Shown piece by piece: positions 52,141 to 60,682 of a stretch of DNA of 64,000 nt. The stretch spans positions 1-64,000 of the forward strand of contig NZ_DBBS01000019.1 of NCBI RefSeq assembly GCF_002292295.1, given 5' to 3'. The notes under the pieces were generated by a model. It saw only the letters and a program-made list of their open reading frames with translations, did not search any database and was not told where the DNA came from. Numbering within the stretch: position 1 is the stretch's first letter; each line of letters starts with the position of its first letter. The position numbers and the translations under genes were made by a program. The DNA comes from Sphingomonas sp. UBA978 (GTDB lineage: Bacteria; Pseudomonadota; Alphaproteobacteria; Sphingomonadales; Sphingomonadaceae).

Positions 52141-53055
52141 TCAGATCGCGCCTGAGAAGGTGTCGCACTGCGCCGGGTCGCCGGTCTGCAGGCCGCGTTG
52201 CAGCCATGACTGACGCTGGGCCGAGGTGCCGTGGGTAAAGCTGTCGGGGACGACGCGGCCCTGGCTCTGCTTCTGCAGCGTGTCGTCGCCGATCGCCTGC
52301 GCCGCGGTCAGCCCCTCTTCGAGATCGCCCGGCTCCATCCTGCTGCGGTTCTGCGCCGCCCACACGCCGGCATAGCAATCCGCCTGCAATTCGAGCCGGA
52401 CCGAGGCGGCATTGCCTTCCGTCTCGCTGCTGCTGCGCTGGATGCGCTGGACCTGTTCGGAGGTGCCGAGCAGGTTCTGGATGTGATGGCCGAATTCGTG
52501 CGCGATCACGTAATCCTGCGCGAAATCGCCCTTGGCGCCGAAGCGGTTGGCGAGTTCGTCGAAGAAGCTGGTGTCGAGATAGATGCCCTGATCGGTCGGG
52601 CAGTAGAAGGGCCCCATCGCCGCCTGCGCCGCGCCGCAGCCCGACCGGCCGTTGCCGCCGTAAAATTGCAGACTGGGCTTCTGGAACTGCTGACCGGACT
52701 GCTGGAAGATCGCGGTCCATGTGCGCTGCGCCGACTGGAAGGCGTTGCAGGCGGCCTTGCTCTGCGGATTGGCGGTGCAGGCGGCGGTGACCGCCTGCGG
52801 CCCTTCGGCCGACGCCGCCGGGCGGCTGCTGACGCCACTGCCGCCGCCTACAAGGCTGCCGAGATTGCCGAGCCCGCCAAAGACCGCAAGCAGCAACAGC
52901 ACGACGATGATCCCGCCGCAGCCGAAGCGGCTGCCGATCAGCGGCAACAGGCCGAACAGCAATCCGCCGCCGCCACCGCCGCCGCCGAACCCCCCGCCGG
53001 ATCCGCGCTGGTCGCCGACGTTGATGTCGTTGGGGTCGAAATCGTCGAGGCGCAT
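52141..53055 (-). CDS. Neutral zinc metallopeptidase (YpfJ-like, HEFGHH)
   Basis: A 304-residue membrane-anchored putative peptidase. A polar start MRLDDFDPNDINVGDQRG precedes a Gly-rich linker and one transmembrane helix (GGIIVVLLLLAVFGGLG). The exported domain has zinc-binding HEFGHHIQNL, upstream PFYCPTDQGIYLD, downstream ELQADCYAGVWA (third ligand) and several paired cysteines. This is the YpfJ/neutral zinc metallopeptidase family; substrates are not known. The gene is divergent from the 3-hydroxybutyrate dehydrogenase. Confidence 0.93.
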   Translation of the reverse strand: MRLDDFDPNDINVGDQRGSGGGFGGGGGGGGLLFGLLPLIGSRFGCGGIIVVLLLLAVFGGLGNLGSLVGGGSGVSSRPAASAEGPQAVTAACTANPQSKAACNAFQSAQRTWTAIFQQSGQQFQKPSLQFYGGNGRSGCGAAQAAMGPFYCPTDQGIYLDTSFFDELANRFGAKGDFAQDYVIAHEFGHHIQNLLGTSEQVQRIQRSSSETEGNAASVRLELQADCYAGVWAAQNRSRMEPGDLEEGLTAAQAIGDDTLQKQSQGRVVPDSFTHGTSAQRQSWLQRGLQTGDPAQCDTFSGAI

Positions 53056-53159
53056 GGCAGGCTCCGTTTAGCGTGCGTTACGAATGCCCGAACCGACCCC
53101 CCGGTTGCAACGTTGTGCACGACGACGCAGGACGACGGCGTCATCAGGAGAAGAGACGC

Positions 53160-53945
53160 ATGTTCCTCAAGGGCAAGACCGCGATCGTCACGGGTTCCAC
53201 CTCGGGCATCGGCCTCGCCTATGCGCGGGCGTTCGCGGCGGAGGGCGCGGCGGTGGTCATCAACGGCTTCGGCGATCCCGGCGCGATCGAGGCGCTGCGT
53301 GCCGAGCTGGCGGCGATCAGCGGCGCGGCCGCGCTGTACGATGCTGCCGACATGACGCAGCCCGACCAGATCGCGGCGCTGGTCGACCGCGCCGTGCGCG
53401 AAACCGGCCGCATCGATATCGCGGTCAACAATGCCGGCATCCAGCATGTCGCCCCGATCGAGAGCTTTCCCGACGACCGGATGGAGGCGATCATCCGCAT
53501 CAACCTGCTGTCGGCATGGTATGTCGCCAAGGCGGCGATCCCGCATATGAAGGCGGCAGGCTGGGGACGGATCATCACCACCGCCTCGGCGCACAGCCTG
53601 ATCGCAAGCCCCAACAAATCCGCCTATGTCATGGCCAAGCACGGCATCGCGGGGCTGACCAAGACGCTGGCGCTGGAGACGGCGCAGCATGGCGTCACCG
53701 TCAATTGCATCTCGCCCGGCTATGTCTGGACGCCGCTGGTCGAGGCGCAGATCCCCGATACGATGGCCGCGCGCGGGATGACGCGCGAGCAGGTGATGAC
53801 CGACGTGCTGCTCGCCGCGCAGCCGACCAAGGAATTCGTGACGCCCGAGCAGGTGGCGGCGCTGGCACTGTTCCTGTGCCGCGACGAAGCGAAGGCGATC
53901 ACCGGCGCGAACCTGTCGGTCGACGGCGGCTGGACCGCAGCGTGA
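53160..53945 (+). CDS. 3-hydroxybutyrate dehydrogenase (SDR)
   Basis: A 261-residue short-chain dehydrogenase that oxidises D-3-hydroxybutyrate to acetoacetate. The NAD site is TGSTSGIGLA, followed by NNAGIQHVAPIE and the catalytic Ser-Tyr-Lys in SAHSLIASPNKSAYVMAKHG. The combination NNAGIQHVAPIESFP and SPGYVWTPLVEAQIPD is typical of 3-hydroxybutyrate dehydrogenases rather than generic SDRs. It would consume the product of PhaZ elsewhere in the window. The Shine-Dalgarno GGAGAAGAG is before ATG 53160. It overlaps the DUF4893 gene. Confidence 0.93.
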   Translation: MFLKGKTAIVTGSTSGIGLAYARAFAAEGAAVVINGFGDPGAIEALRAELAAISGAAALYDAADMTQPDQIAALVDRAVRETGRIDIAVNNAGIQHVAPIESFPDDRMEAIIRINLLSAWYVAKAAIPHMKAAGWGRIITTASAHSLIASPNKSAYVMAKHGIAGLTKTLALETAQHGVTVNCISPGYVWTPLVEAQIPDTMAARGMTREQVMTDVLLAAQPTKEFVTPEQVAALALFLCRDEAKAITGANLSVDGGWTAA

Positions 53946-54556
53946 GGGCGACCCGGATCGCCGCGGTGGCGCTGGCCGGCGCGATGCTGGCGACCGCCGC
54001 GGTGCGCGCGCAGGACGAGGGCAACGTCGACTGGCGCAAGGTCGCGACGCGGCAGGATCGCGAGCGCCTGCGCAACTGGCGCGACGCCTGGGTACAGGCG
54101 CTGGCCCGCGTCCGCGCGACGCCGGAGGGGGCGGCGGGGCTTGCCGCCGACCCGGCGCTGTTCGACCCCGATCGCATCGTCCAGGGCGCGGCGCTGCGAC
54201 CGGGGGCCTATCGCTGCCGGATGCACCGGCTGGGCGGCATCGGCCCGCACGCCCGCCCGCTGCTGCGCGGGGCGTGGACCGGGTGCCGCGTGGCGGAGAG
54301 CGGCATCGTCCGCCAGTTCGTCACCGACGGCGACCAGCGCACCAGCGGCAACCTGTTCGACAGCACCGATTCGCGCACCGTCTTCCTCGGCACGCTGGCG
54401 CTCGGCGACGAGGACCGGCCGATGCGCTACGGCCGCGATGCACGGCGCGACATGGCGGGGCTGGTCGAGCGGATCGCCCCGGCCCGCTGGCGGCTGGTAC
54501 TGCCCTATCCGGGCTTCCAGTCGACGCTGGACGTGATGGAGATCGTGCGGGCCTGA
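53942..54556 (+). CDS. DUF4893-like exported protein
   Basis: GTG 53942 overlaps the stop of the dehydrogenase by 4 bp (GTGA) and yields 204 residues with a signal peptide (TRIAAVALAGAMLATAAVRAQ, Ala-x-Ala site). The mature part starts DWRKVATRQDRERLRNWRDAWVQAL and has GAYRCRMHRLG and GTLALGDEDRPMRYG, matching the DUF4893 family known mostly from sphingomonads. A Cys pair (YRCRM and TGCRV) may form a disulfide. Function is unknown. Confidence 0.85.
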   Translation: MRATRIAAVALAGAMLATAAVRAQDEGNVDWRKVATRQDRERLRNWRDAWVQALARVRATPEGAAGLAADPALFDPDRIVQGAALRPGAYRCRMHRLGGIGPHARPLLRGAWTGCRVAESGIVRQFVTDGDQRTSGNLFDSTDSRTVFLGTLALGDEDRPMRYGRDARRDMAGLVERIAPARWRLVLPYPGFQSTLDVMEIVRA

Positions 54557-54584
54557 TCGCCCACGCGCATCCCCCCTCTGCGCC

Positions 54585-55244
54585 TCACTGCGCCGGCACG
54601 AGATCCGCTGCCGTCCGGGTCGACTCCACCGGCACCGTTGCGGGGGACACGACCATCACCGGCGTGGCGGCGAGCGGCGGGAGCGAGGCGAGATAGGCCT
54701 TGCCCCGCAGGTTCACCGGCGTGACCCGTCCGGGATTGGCCGCCGCCACCGCCTTCAGATAGGAGCGCGGCTTCTTCATCAGCTTCGGCTGGTCGAGCCC
54801 CGACAGGCCGACGATCCGCGCGGCTTCCTTGACGAAGTGGACGCAGTTGCGGCTGTTCAGGTTGTAGCGGCCGTCGCCGGTCTTGTCGTCCCAGGCGGCG
54901 ATCAGCGCCAGCACCTGCGCATATTGCGCGTCGCTGAGCACGACCGCGAACTGTGCGTCGCTGCCCGCGATGTAGAAGGGCTTGGAAATGTCGAGCCGGC
55001 CGCCGACCGTCCCCATCAACAGCTTGGGCGTGATCGCCTTTGCGGTGAAGCCGTAATTGACGTCGACCGGGGCGCCGCCGGCATCGGGCGTGCCGCGCAG
55101 CGTGAAGAAGGCGTGCGGGAAGCTGTTGCCGAGCTCGTGGCTCCAGAAGGTGATCGTCACTGCGGCCCAGGCGGGCGCGGCGGCGACAAGCGATCCGGCC
55201 AGCAGGAGGGCGGCGAGCAACGGACGCAGGAACAGGCGGTGCAT
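54585..55244 (-). CDS. Exported hypothetical protein, possible permuted-papain fold
   Basis: A 219-residue protein with a signal peptide (LLAALLLAGSLVAAAPAWAA). The mature part reads VTITFWSHELGNSFPHAFFTLRG, then a Gly-rich beta region, and then NLNSRNCVHFVKEAARIVGL. A His early and a Cys at a helix start (SRNCVHF) is the arrangement of NlpC/P60-like permuted papain enzymes, so a peptidase or amidase role is possible but unproven. The Pro/Ala/Val-rich C-terminus looks disordered. Confidence 0.7.
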   Translation of the reverse strand: MHRLFLRPLLAALLLAGSLVAAAPAWAAVTITFWSHELGNSFPHAFFTLRGTPDAGGAPVDVNYGFTAKAITPKLLMGTVGGRLDISKPFYIAGSDAQFAVVLSDAQYAQVLALIAAWDDKTGDGRYNLNSRNCVHFVKEAARIVGLSGLDQPKLMKKPRSYLKAVAAANPGRVTPVNLRGKAYLASLPPLAATPVMVVSPATVPVESTRTAADLVPAQ

Positions 55245-55286
55245 GGCGACGGATGGTATCGGCGCGCGCCGGTTTATGAAACCACG

Positions 55287-56255
55287 TTATGCCGTGGTTC
55301 TGCCGGTTGCGGTGCCGGTCAGCGTCGCCGCATTCTCCTGCTTTTCCGGGCGGATATAGATCGAACTCAGCGCCGGCACCGCCGCGCGCAGCGCATCCTC
55401 CAGCTGCTCGATCAGCGTCTCGCCCTCGCCGAGCGTGATAGTGTCGACGAAATCGGCGCTGACCGCGACGAAGATGGCATCGGGGGCGGTGTGGATCGTG
55501 CGGACGTGGTTGACGTGGGTCACCGCCGGATGCGCGGCGATGATCCCGCGCACCGTCTCGACGACCTGCGGATTGGCGCGTTCGCCGATCAGCAGCCCCT
55601 TTGCCTCCCGCGCCAGCAGCACCGCGACGAGGCCGAGGATCAGCCCGATGAGGATCGAAGCGACGCCATCGATGCGCGGATCGGCTAAGGCATGGCTCGC
55701 CCAGATGCCGATGCCGGCGATGACGAGGCCGGCGAGCGCCGCCGAATCCTCGAACAGCACGATGAAGCCGGCCGGGTCCTTGCTCTGGCGGATCGCGCGC
55801 CACCAGCCGGTATCGCCCTTCGCCTTGCGGAATTCGCGCATGGCGATGAACCACGACGATCCCTCGAGCGCGAAGGCGATGACGAGGACGATGTAATTGA
55901 CGAGCGGGTCGGACAATTCTTCGGGGGCGACGATGTGGCGATAGCCCTCGTAGACCGAGACGCCCGCACCGACCGCGAAGATCAGGATCGCGACGACGAA
56001 CGCCCAGAAATACAGCTCGCGTCCATAGCCGAAGGGATGGGCGACGTCCGGCTGCCGTCTGGCGCGGTGCTGGCCGTAGAGGAGCAGGATCTGGTTGCCG
56101 CTGTCGACGCAACTGTGCACGCCCTCGGTCAGCATTGATGACGACCCGGTGATACCGGCCGCGACGAACTTGGCGATGCCGATCCCGAGGTTGGCGGCAA
56201 GCGCACCGTACAGAACGATATTCTCGCGGATGCGGGCGGTCAGTCCGTGGCTCAT
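55287..56255 (-). CDS. Cation diffusion facilitator (CDF) family transporter
   Basis: A 322-residue inner-membrane metal/proton antiporter with six helices and a C-terminal cytoplasmic domain. The helix-2 site is HSCVDSGNQ, a HxxxD arrangement, and the helix-5 site is EDSAALAGLVIAG. It resembles the ZNT9/TMEM163-like branch, in which the second site is less conserved, so zinc selectivity is uncertain. The C-terminal fold is VTHVNHVRTIHTAPDAIFVAVSADF. It is followed by the toxin-antitoxin pair on the other strand. Confidence 0.92.
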   Translation of the reverse strand: MSHGLTARIRENIVLYGALAANLGIGIAKFVAAGITGSSSMLTEGVHSCVDSGNQILLLYGQHRARRQPDVAHPFGYGRELYFWAFVVAILIFAVGAGVSVYEGYRHIVAPEELSDPLVNYIVLVIAFALEGSSWFIAMREFRKAKGDTGWWRAIRQSKDPAGFIVLFEDSAALAGLVIAGIGIWASHALADPRIDGVASILIGLILGLVAVLLAREAKGLLIGERANPQVVETVRGIIAAHPAVTHVNHVRTIHTAPDAIFVAVSADFVDTITLGEGETLIEQLEDALRAAVPALSSIYIRPEKQENAATLTGTATGRTTA

Positions 56256-56344
56256 GCAGGGTCCTCGTCGGCGATCGTGACGACGCCGGGGGCGATACGC
56301 GCGAACGGCTGGTGCGGGTCCGCCAAGGATGTTATAACGGACGT

Positions 56345-56596
56345 ATGAACAAGCCCGTCGATATCACCGCCGCGCAGCATCTGCGCATCATCAAGATCGG
56401 GAATTCGCAAGGCGTGATCCTGCCCAAGGAGATGCTGGCGAAGCTCGGGGTCGAGCAGGGCGACGTGCTCGACGTGGTCAGCAAGCCGGACGGCCTGTTC
56501 GTCCGCAAGCATGATGCGGGCTTCGCCGAACAGATGGCTGCGGCGCGCGAGGTGATGCGGCGGCGGCGGGACGCGCTGCGCGAACTCGCCAAATGA
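56345..56596 (+). CDS. AbrB/MazE-type antitoxin
   Basis: An 83-residue swapped-hairpin DNA-binding protein: LRIIKIGNSQGVILPKEMLAKLGVEQGDVLDV is the AbrB fold, followed by a positively charged, helical C-terminal tail (REVMRRRRDALRELAK) likely to neutralise the toxin. ATG 56345; TATAA lies about 20 bp upstream. The stop overlaps the toxin start (ATGA at 56593-56596), so translation of the pair is coupled. The protein probably represses its own operon. Confidence 0.88.
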   Translation: MNKPVDITAAQHLRIIKIGNSQGVILPKEMLAKLGVEQGDVLDVVSKPDGLFVRKHDAGFAEQMAAAREVMRRRRDALRELAK

Positions 56597-56973
56597 GCGA
56601 CTGGATTTGGGTCGATATCGAAATCGCCCTTGCGGCGCATGACGAGCAGTTGCTGGAACATGGCGGGGCTGCGGGCCTTCGCGACCGTTCGATGCTGGAA
56701 AGCGCACTGGCGCGACCGCTCAACCTGGTCGCGTACGAGGAGCCCGATATCGCCGATCTGGCAGCCAGTTATGCCTTCGGGATCGCGCGCAACCATCCGT
56801 TCGTCGATGGCAACAAACGCACCGCCTTGGTGGTCAGCGAAACCTTTCTGCTACTCAACGGCTATGAACTGACCGCATCGAATGCGGAGGTGGTCGTCGC
56901 GTTCCTGGCGTTGGCTGCCGGCGAACTCGACGTGCCGGCGCTGGCAGACTGGTTCCGCACGCACATCGCGTGA
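56593..56973 (+). CDS. doc: Doc-family toxin (death on curing, Fic fold)
   Basis: A 126-residue Fic-fold protein of the Doc type. The active-site loop is HPFVDGNKRTA with H68, matching the HxFxDxNKR signature of Doc, which phosphorylates elongation factor Tu in the P1 system. The upstream antitoxin is AbrB-like rather than Phd-like. The gene ends before a strong hairpin at 57001. Confidence 0.92.
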   Translation: MSDWIWVDIEIALAAHDEQLLEHGGAAGLRDRSMLESALARPLNLVAYEEPDIADLAASYAFGIARNHPFVDGNKRTALVVSETFLLLNGYELTASNAEVVVAFLALAAGELDVPALADWFRTHIA

Positions 56974-57000
56974 CGTAGGGCATTGGCCCGAAAACGGAAT

Positions 57001-57029
57001 GACCGCCGGCGCACGAAGCGCCGGCGGTC
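57001..57029 (+). terminator. Hairpin terminator after the toxin-antitoxin operon
   Basis: GACCGCCGGCGC and GCGCCGGCGGTC form a perfect 12-bp stem around ACGAA, 27 bp after the toxin stop, followed by ACCTTTCC. Confidence 0.85.
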
Positions 57030-57211
57030 ACCTTTCCTCCCCAGGAAACTCTTGAAAAGGCCGTTAGCCAGAGAGTCGGGCGGGGGGCAGTGGGGGGTGA
57101 CACCCGGCCAAGGTCATCGTGTACACCTCGCGGACAGACGTATCGGTCATACTGTGAAGAATTGACAAACCACCCTCCATACCCGAACCTCGATCCGGAC
57201 GAGGAGCGACG

Positions 57212-58600
57212 ATGGCGGAGCGTAAATTGTTTGCCGGCCACGCCGTGCGCCGGTTGCGGCGACAGGCGGGGCTGACCCAGGCGGCGATGGCGGAGGTGCT
57301 GGCGATTTCGTCCAGCTATCTCAATCTCGTCGAGCGCAACCAGCGGCCGCTGTCGGCGGCGTTGCTGGTCAAGCTGGCCGAATCCTACGACTTCGATCCG
57401 CGGGCGCTGACCGCGGGCGAGCCGGGTGGCGGCGAGGCGGCGATGCGGCGGCGGCTGGCGGACCCGATTTTCGCCGACCTCGAAATCGACCGGAACGAGG
57501 TGGGCGAATGGCTCGCCGGCGCGCCCGGCGGCGCGGAAGCGTTCGCGCGCGCCTATGACCGGCTCGGCGCGGGTGGTGGCAGCGGCGAATCGGACGGCGT
57601 CGATCCGGTGGCCGAGGTGCGGCGCGAGATCGAGCGATGGCGCGGGCATTTTGCCGACCTCGACGGCGCGGCGGAGGCGCTGGCCGACGAGCTGCGGCTG
57701 GGGGCGGGCGACCTGTACGGCGCGATCGCCGAGCGGCTGCGGGTCAAGCACCAGCTGACGATCCGCATCCTGCCGGTCGACGTCATGCCCGACCTGCTGC
57801 GCCGGCTCGACCTGCACGCACGGCAAGTGCAGCTGAGCGAGGTGCTCGATTCGGCGTCGCGGACCTTCGCGGCGGCCTATCAACTGGCGCAGATCGAGGC
57901 GCGGGCGGAGATCGATGCGCTCGCCAAGGGCGCCGGGTTCGCGGACCGGTCGGCGGAGCGGTTGTTCCGCCGGCATCTCGCCAGCTATTTCGCCGCCGCG
58001 GTCATGATGCCCTACGCCCGTTTCCTGCGCGCGTGCGAAACGACCGGCTACGACCTCGAGCTATTGCAGCGCCGGTTCGGCGCGGGGTTCGAGCAGGTCG
58101 CGCATCGGCTGACGACGCTGCACCGGGTCGGCGCGCGGGGGTTGCCCTTCTTCCTGATCCGGATCGACCGGGCCGGGCAATGTTCGAAGCGTTTTTCGGG
58201 CGCGAGCGCGTCGCCGCTGGCGGAAGCGGAGGGGCGTTGTCCGCTGTGGCGGCTGCACCATGCCTTCGACCGGCCGGGATCGCTGGCGGTGCAGCTGGTC
58301 GAGCTGGAGGATAAGGCGCGCTGGCTGACGATCGCGCGGACGGTGACGCCGCAGCGCCGCCGCTATGGCGGGGTGCTCGCCGAGTTCGCGGTCGGGATCG
58401 GCGTCGCGGCGGAGCTGGGCGGCGCGCTGGCGGTGGCGCGGGGCGTCGACCTCAAGGGCGATGCGACGCCGATCGGTCTCGGCTGCCGCGCGTGTCACCG
58501 CACCGACTGCCCGCAGCGCTCGGCGCCCCCGGCCGGGCGGGCGCTGCTTATCAACGAGCGGGATCGCGGCGTCTCGGGCTTCACCTTCGCCGGAGACTAG
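57212..58600 (+). CDS. XRE-family regulator, ScfR/RamB-like
   Basis: A 462-residue regulator: an N-terminal XRE helix-turn-helix (GHAVRRLRRQAGLTQAAMAEVL, SSSYLNLVERNQRP), a central IrrE/ImmA-like region without a full HExxH, and a C-terminal DUF2083-type domain with CRACHRTDCPQR. This is the short-chain acyl-CoA-responsive family that controls glyoxylate-cycle and acetate genes in actinobacteria and proteobacteria. It is immediately upstream of aceA on the same strand, 139 bp away, so it probably regulates aceA. Confidence 0.9.
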   Translation: MAERKLFAGHAVRRLRRQAGLTQAAMAEVLAISSSYLNLVERNQRPLSAALLVKLAESYDFDPRALTAGEPGGGEAAMRRRLADPIFADLEIDRNEVGEWLAGAPGGAEAFARAYDRLGAGGGSGESDGVDPVAEVRREIERWRGHFADLDGAAEALADELRLGAGDLYGAIAERLRVKHQLTIRILPVDVMPDLLRRLDLHARQVQLSEVLDSASRTFAAAYQLAQIEARAEIDALAKGAGFADRSAERLFRRHLASYFAAAVMMPYARFLRACETTGYDLELLQRRFGAGFEQVAHRLTTLHRVGARGLPFFLIRIDRAGQCSKRFSGASASPLAEAEGRCPLWRLHHAFDRPGSLAVQLVELEDKARWLTIARTVTPQRRRYGGVLAEFAVGIGVAAELGGALAVARGVDLKGDATPIGLGCRACHRTDCPQRSAPPAGRALLINERDRGVSGFTFAGD

Positions 58601-58602
58601 GC

Positions 58603-58728
58603 TGTAAATAAGCGTACATTTATACACCGCACTTCGGCGAAGTGTGACAGGATTACGCGGTTTTGCGCCGATGTCGGGCTGTCAGGCGTGTCAACATCAG
58701 TACAGATCGTCCCATTCGGTACAGAGCG
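58603..58728 (+). promoter_or_regulatory. aceA promoter/operator region
   Basis: The 139-bp gap between regulator and aceA contains an AT-rich near-palindrome at 58603-58626 (TGTAAAT and ATTTATACA halves), a small CACTTC/GAAGTG hairpin (58630-58644) and two direct GTACAGANCG repeats, GTACAGATCG at 58700 and GTACAGAGCG at 58719, 19 bp apart. GTGTACAC also occurs upstream of the regulator gene at 57119. These may be binding sites of the ScfR-like protein (inference). Confidence 0.5.
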
Positions 58729-58739
58729 AGGGACGTGAC

Positions 58740-60332
58740 ATGACCTATCAACAGCAGATCGGTGCCGCCAGCCAGGTGATCGGCGGCCAGGCGACGTGGA
58801 GCGGCATCGACGCCGAGTCGGTTGCGCGCATGCGGTTGCAGAACCGGTTCCAGACCGGGCTCGACATCGCGCGCTACACCGCCGCGATCATGCGCCGCGA
58901 CATGGCGGCCTATGACGCCGATCCGGCCGCCTACACCCAGTCGCTGGGCTGCTGGCACGGGTTCATCGGTCAGCAGAAGATGATCTCCATCAAGAAGCAT
59001 TTCGGCACGACCGACAGGCGCTATCTGTACCTGTCGGGCTGGATGGTCGCGGCGCTGCGCAGCGATTTCGGGCCGCTGCCCGACCAGTCGATGCACGAGA
59101 AGACCAGCGTCCCGGCGCTGATCGAGGAACTCTACACCTTCCTGCGCCAGGCGGATGCGCGTGAGCTGGGGCTGCTGTTCCGCGATCTCGACCATGCGCG
59201 CGAGGCGGGCAATGCGGTCGAGGCGCAGCGAATCCAGCATGCGATCGACAGCCATCAGACGCATGTCGTGCCGATCATCGCCGATATCGACGCGGGCTTC
59301 GGCAATGCCGAGGCGACCTATCTGCTCGCCAAGAAGATGATCGAGGCTGGCGCCTGCGCGCTGCAGATCGAAAATCAGGTCAGCGACGAGAAGCAGTGCG
59401 GCCACCAGGACGGCAAGGTCACCGTGCCGCACGAAGACTTCCTCGCGAAGGTGCGCGCCTGCCGCTACGCCTTCCTCGAACTGGGCGTCGAGGACGGCAT
59501 CATCGTGACGCGCACCGACTCGCTCGGCGCGGGCCTTACCAAGCAGATCGCGGTCAGCAAGACGCCGGGCGACCTCGGCGACCAGTATAACAGCTACCTC
59601 GATTGCGAGGAGGTGACCGACCTGTCGACGATCAACGGCGACGTCATCATCAACCGCGACGGCAAGTTGCTGAAGCCGAAGCGGCTGCCGTCAAACCTGT
59701 TCCAGTTCCGCGAGGGGACCGGGGCCGACCGCTGCGTGATGGATTGCATCGCATCGCTGCAGAATGGCGCCGACCTGTTGTGGATCGAGACGGAAAAGCC
59801 GCACATCGAGCAGATCGCATCGATGGTCGACCGCATCCGCGAGGTGATCCCGAACGCCAAGCTGGTCTACAACAACAGCCCTAGCTTCAACTGGACGCTC
59901 AATTTCCGTCAGCAGGTGTTCGATGCCTGGGTCGAGGCGGGCAAGGACGTGTCGGCCTATGACCGCGCACGGCTGATGTCGGTGGATTACGACGGCACCG
60001 CGCTGGGCGACGAGGCCGACGAGCGTATTCGCACCTTCCAGAAGGATGCGGCGGCGCGGGCGGGCATCTTTCACCACCTCATCACGCTGCCGACCTATCA
60101 CACCGCGGCGCTGTCGACCGACAATCTCGCCAAGGAATATTTCGGCGATGCGGGTATGCTCGGCTACGTCAAGGGCGTGCAGCGCAAGGAGATCCGCGAA
60201 GGGATCGCCTGCGTGAAGCACCAGAACATGTCGGGCTCGGACATCGGCGACGACCATAAGGAGTATTTCGCCGGCGAGGCCGCGTTGAAGGCGGGCGGCG
60301 CGCACAACACGATGAACCAGTTCGCGGCGTAG
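58740..60332 (+). CDS. aceA: Isocitrate lyase
   Basis: Splits isocitrate to glyoxylate and succinate, the first glyoxylate-shunt step needed to grow on acetate, fatty acids or PHB. The 530-residue, long class enzyme (as in Pseudomonas) starts MTYQQQIGAASQVIGG. The catalytic loop is DEKQCGHQDGKVTVP, with further family segments GFGNAEATYLLAKKMIEAGACALQIEN and WIETEKPHIEQI. ATG 58740 is selected as the first codon with AGGGAC upstream; upstream in-frame starts lie in the operator region. Confidence 0.95.
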   Translation: MTYQQQIGAASQVIGGQATWSGIDAESVARMRLQNRFQTGLDIARYTAAIMRRDMAAYDADPAAYTQSLGCWHGFIGQQKMISIKKHFGTTDRRYLYLSGWMVAALRSDFGPLPDQSMHEKTSVPALIEELYTFLRQADARELGLLFRDLDHAREAGNAVEAQRIQHAIDSHQTHVVPIIADIDAGFGNAEATYLLAKKMIEAGACALQIENQVSDEKQCGHQDGKVTVPHEDFLAKVRACRYAFLELGVEDGIIVTRTDSLGAGLTKQIAVSKTPGDLGDQYNSYLDCEEVTDLSTINGDVIINRDGKLLKPKRLPSNLFQFREGTGADRCVMDCIASLQNGADLLWIETEKPHIEQIASMVDRIREVIPNAKLVYNNSPSFNWTLNFRQQVFDAWVEAGKDVSAYDRARLMSVDYDGTALGDEADERIRTFQKDAAARAGIFHHLITLPTYHTAALSTDNLAKEYFGDAGMLGYVKGVQRKEIREGIACVKHQNMSGSDIGDDHKEYFAGEAALKAGGAHNTMNQFAA

Positions 60333-60367
60333 GCGTCTTGCGCCGTAAGCGTCCGATAGATCGGTGA

Positions 60368-60479
60368 TCCTGTTCCCCGGCGGAGGACGGGGTCCAGTGT
60401 GGCGAGGTTGGTGACGGGCGTTGCGCGTCGCCAACCGGGGACGGCGCGACTGGGCCCCGGCCTTCGCCGGGGAACAGGA
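60368..60479. repeat. Facing REP-like units after aceA
   Basis: TCCTGTTCCCCGGCGGAG at the left and the complementary CCTTCGCCGGGGAACAGGA at the right enclose a GGGGTCCAGT/ACTGGGCCCC inner match. Together with the palindrome at 60546, this accounts for most of the 350-bp gap 60333-60682; no gene is visible. Confidence 0.75.
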
Positions 60480-60545
60480 ACGTACGCCCCTTCCTCGGTC
60501 TTCGGCTTATCTAGCATCGGATGACATCGGATTGATCCGAATATT

Positions 60546-60622
60546 CGTCATTGCGAGCGCAGCGAAGCAATCCAGAGCCGTACCAGGACGCCCTGGATTG
60601 CTTCGCTGCGCTCGCAATGACG
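60546..60622. repeat. Perfect 30-bp inverted repeat, dispersed CGTCATTGCGAGC family
   Basis: The left arm 60546-60575 starts CGTCATTGCGAGCGCAGCGA and is the exact complement of the right arm 60593-60622 with a 17-base loop. This sequence type (ending GAAGCAATCC) is found scattered in genomes of many bacteria. It is located between convergent aceA and aldo/keto reductase genes. Confidence 0.9.
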
Positions 60623-60682
60623 GATCAGTTCGATGTCATCCCGCTCTAAACGCCCACCGGGCTTTACCGAGGAAGCGAGACC

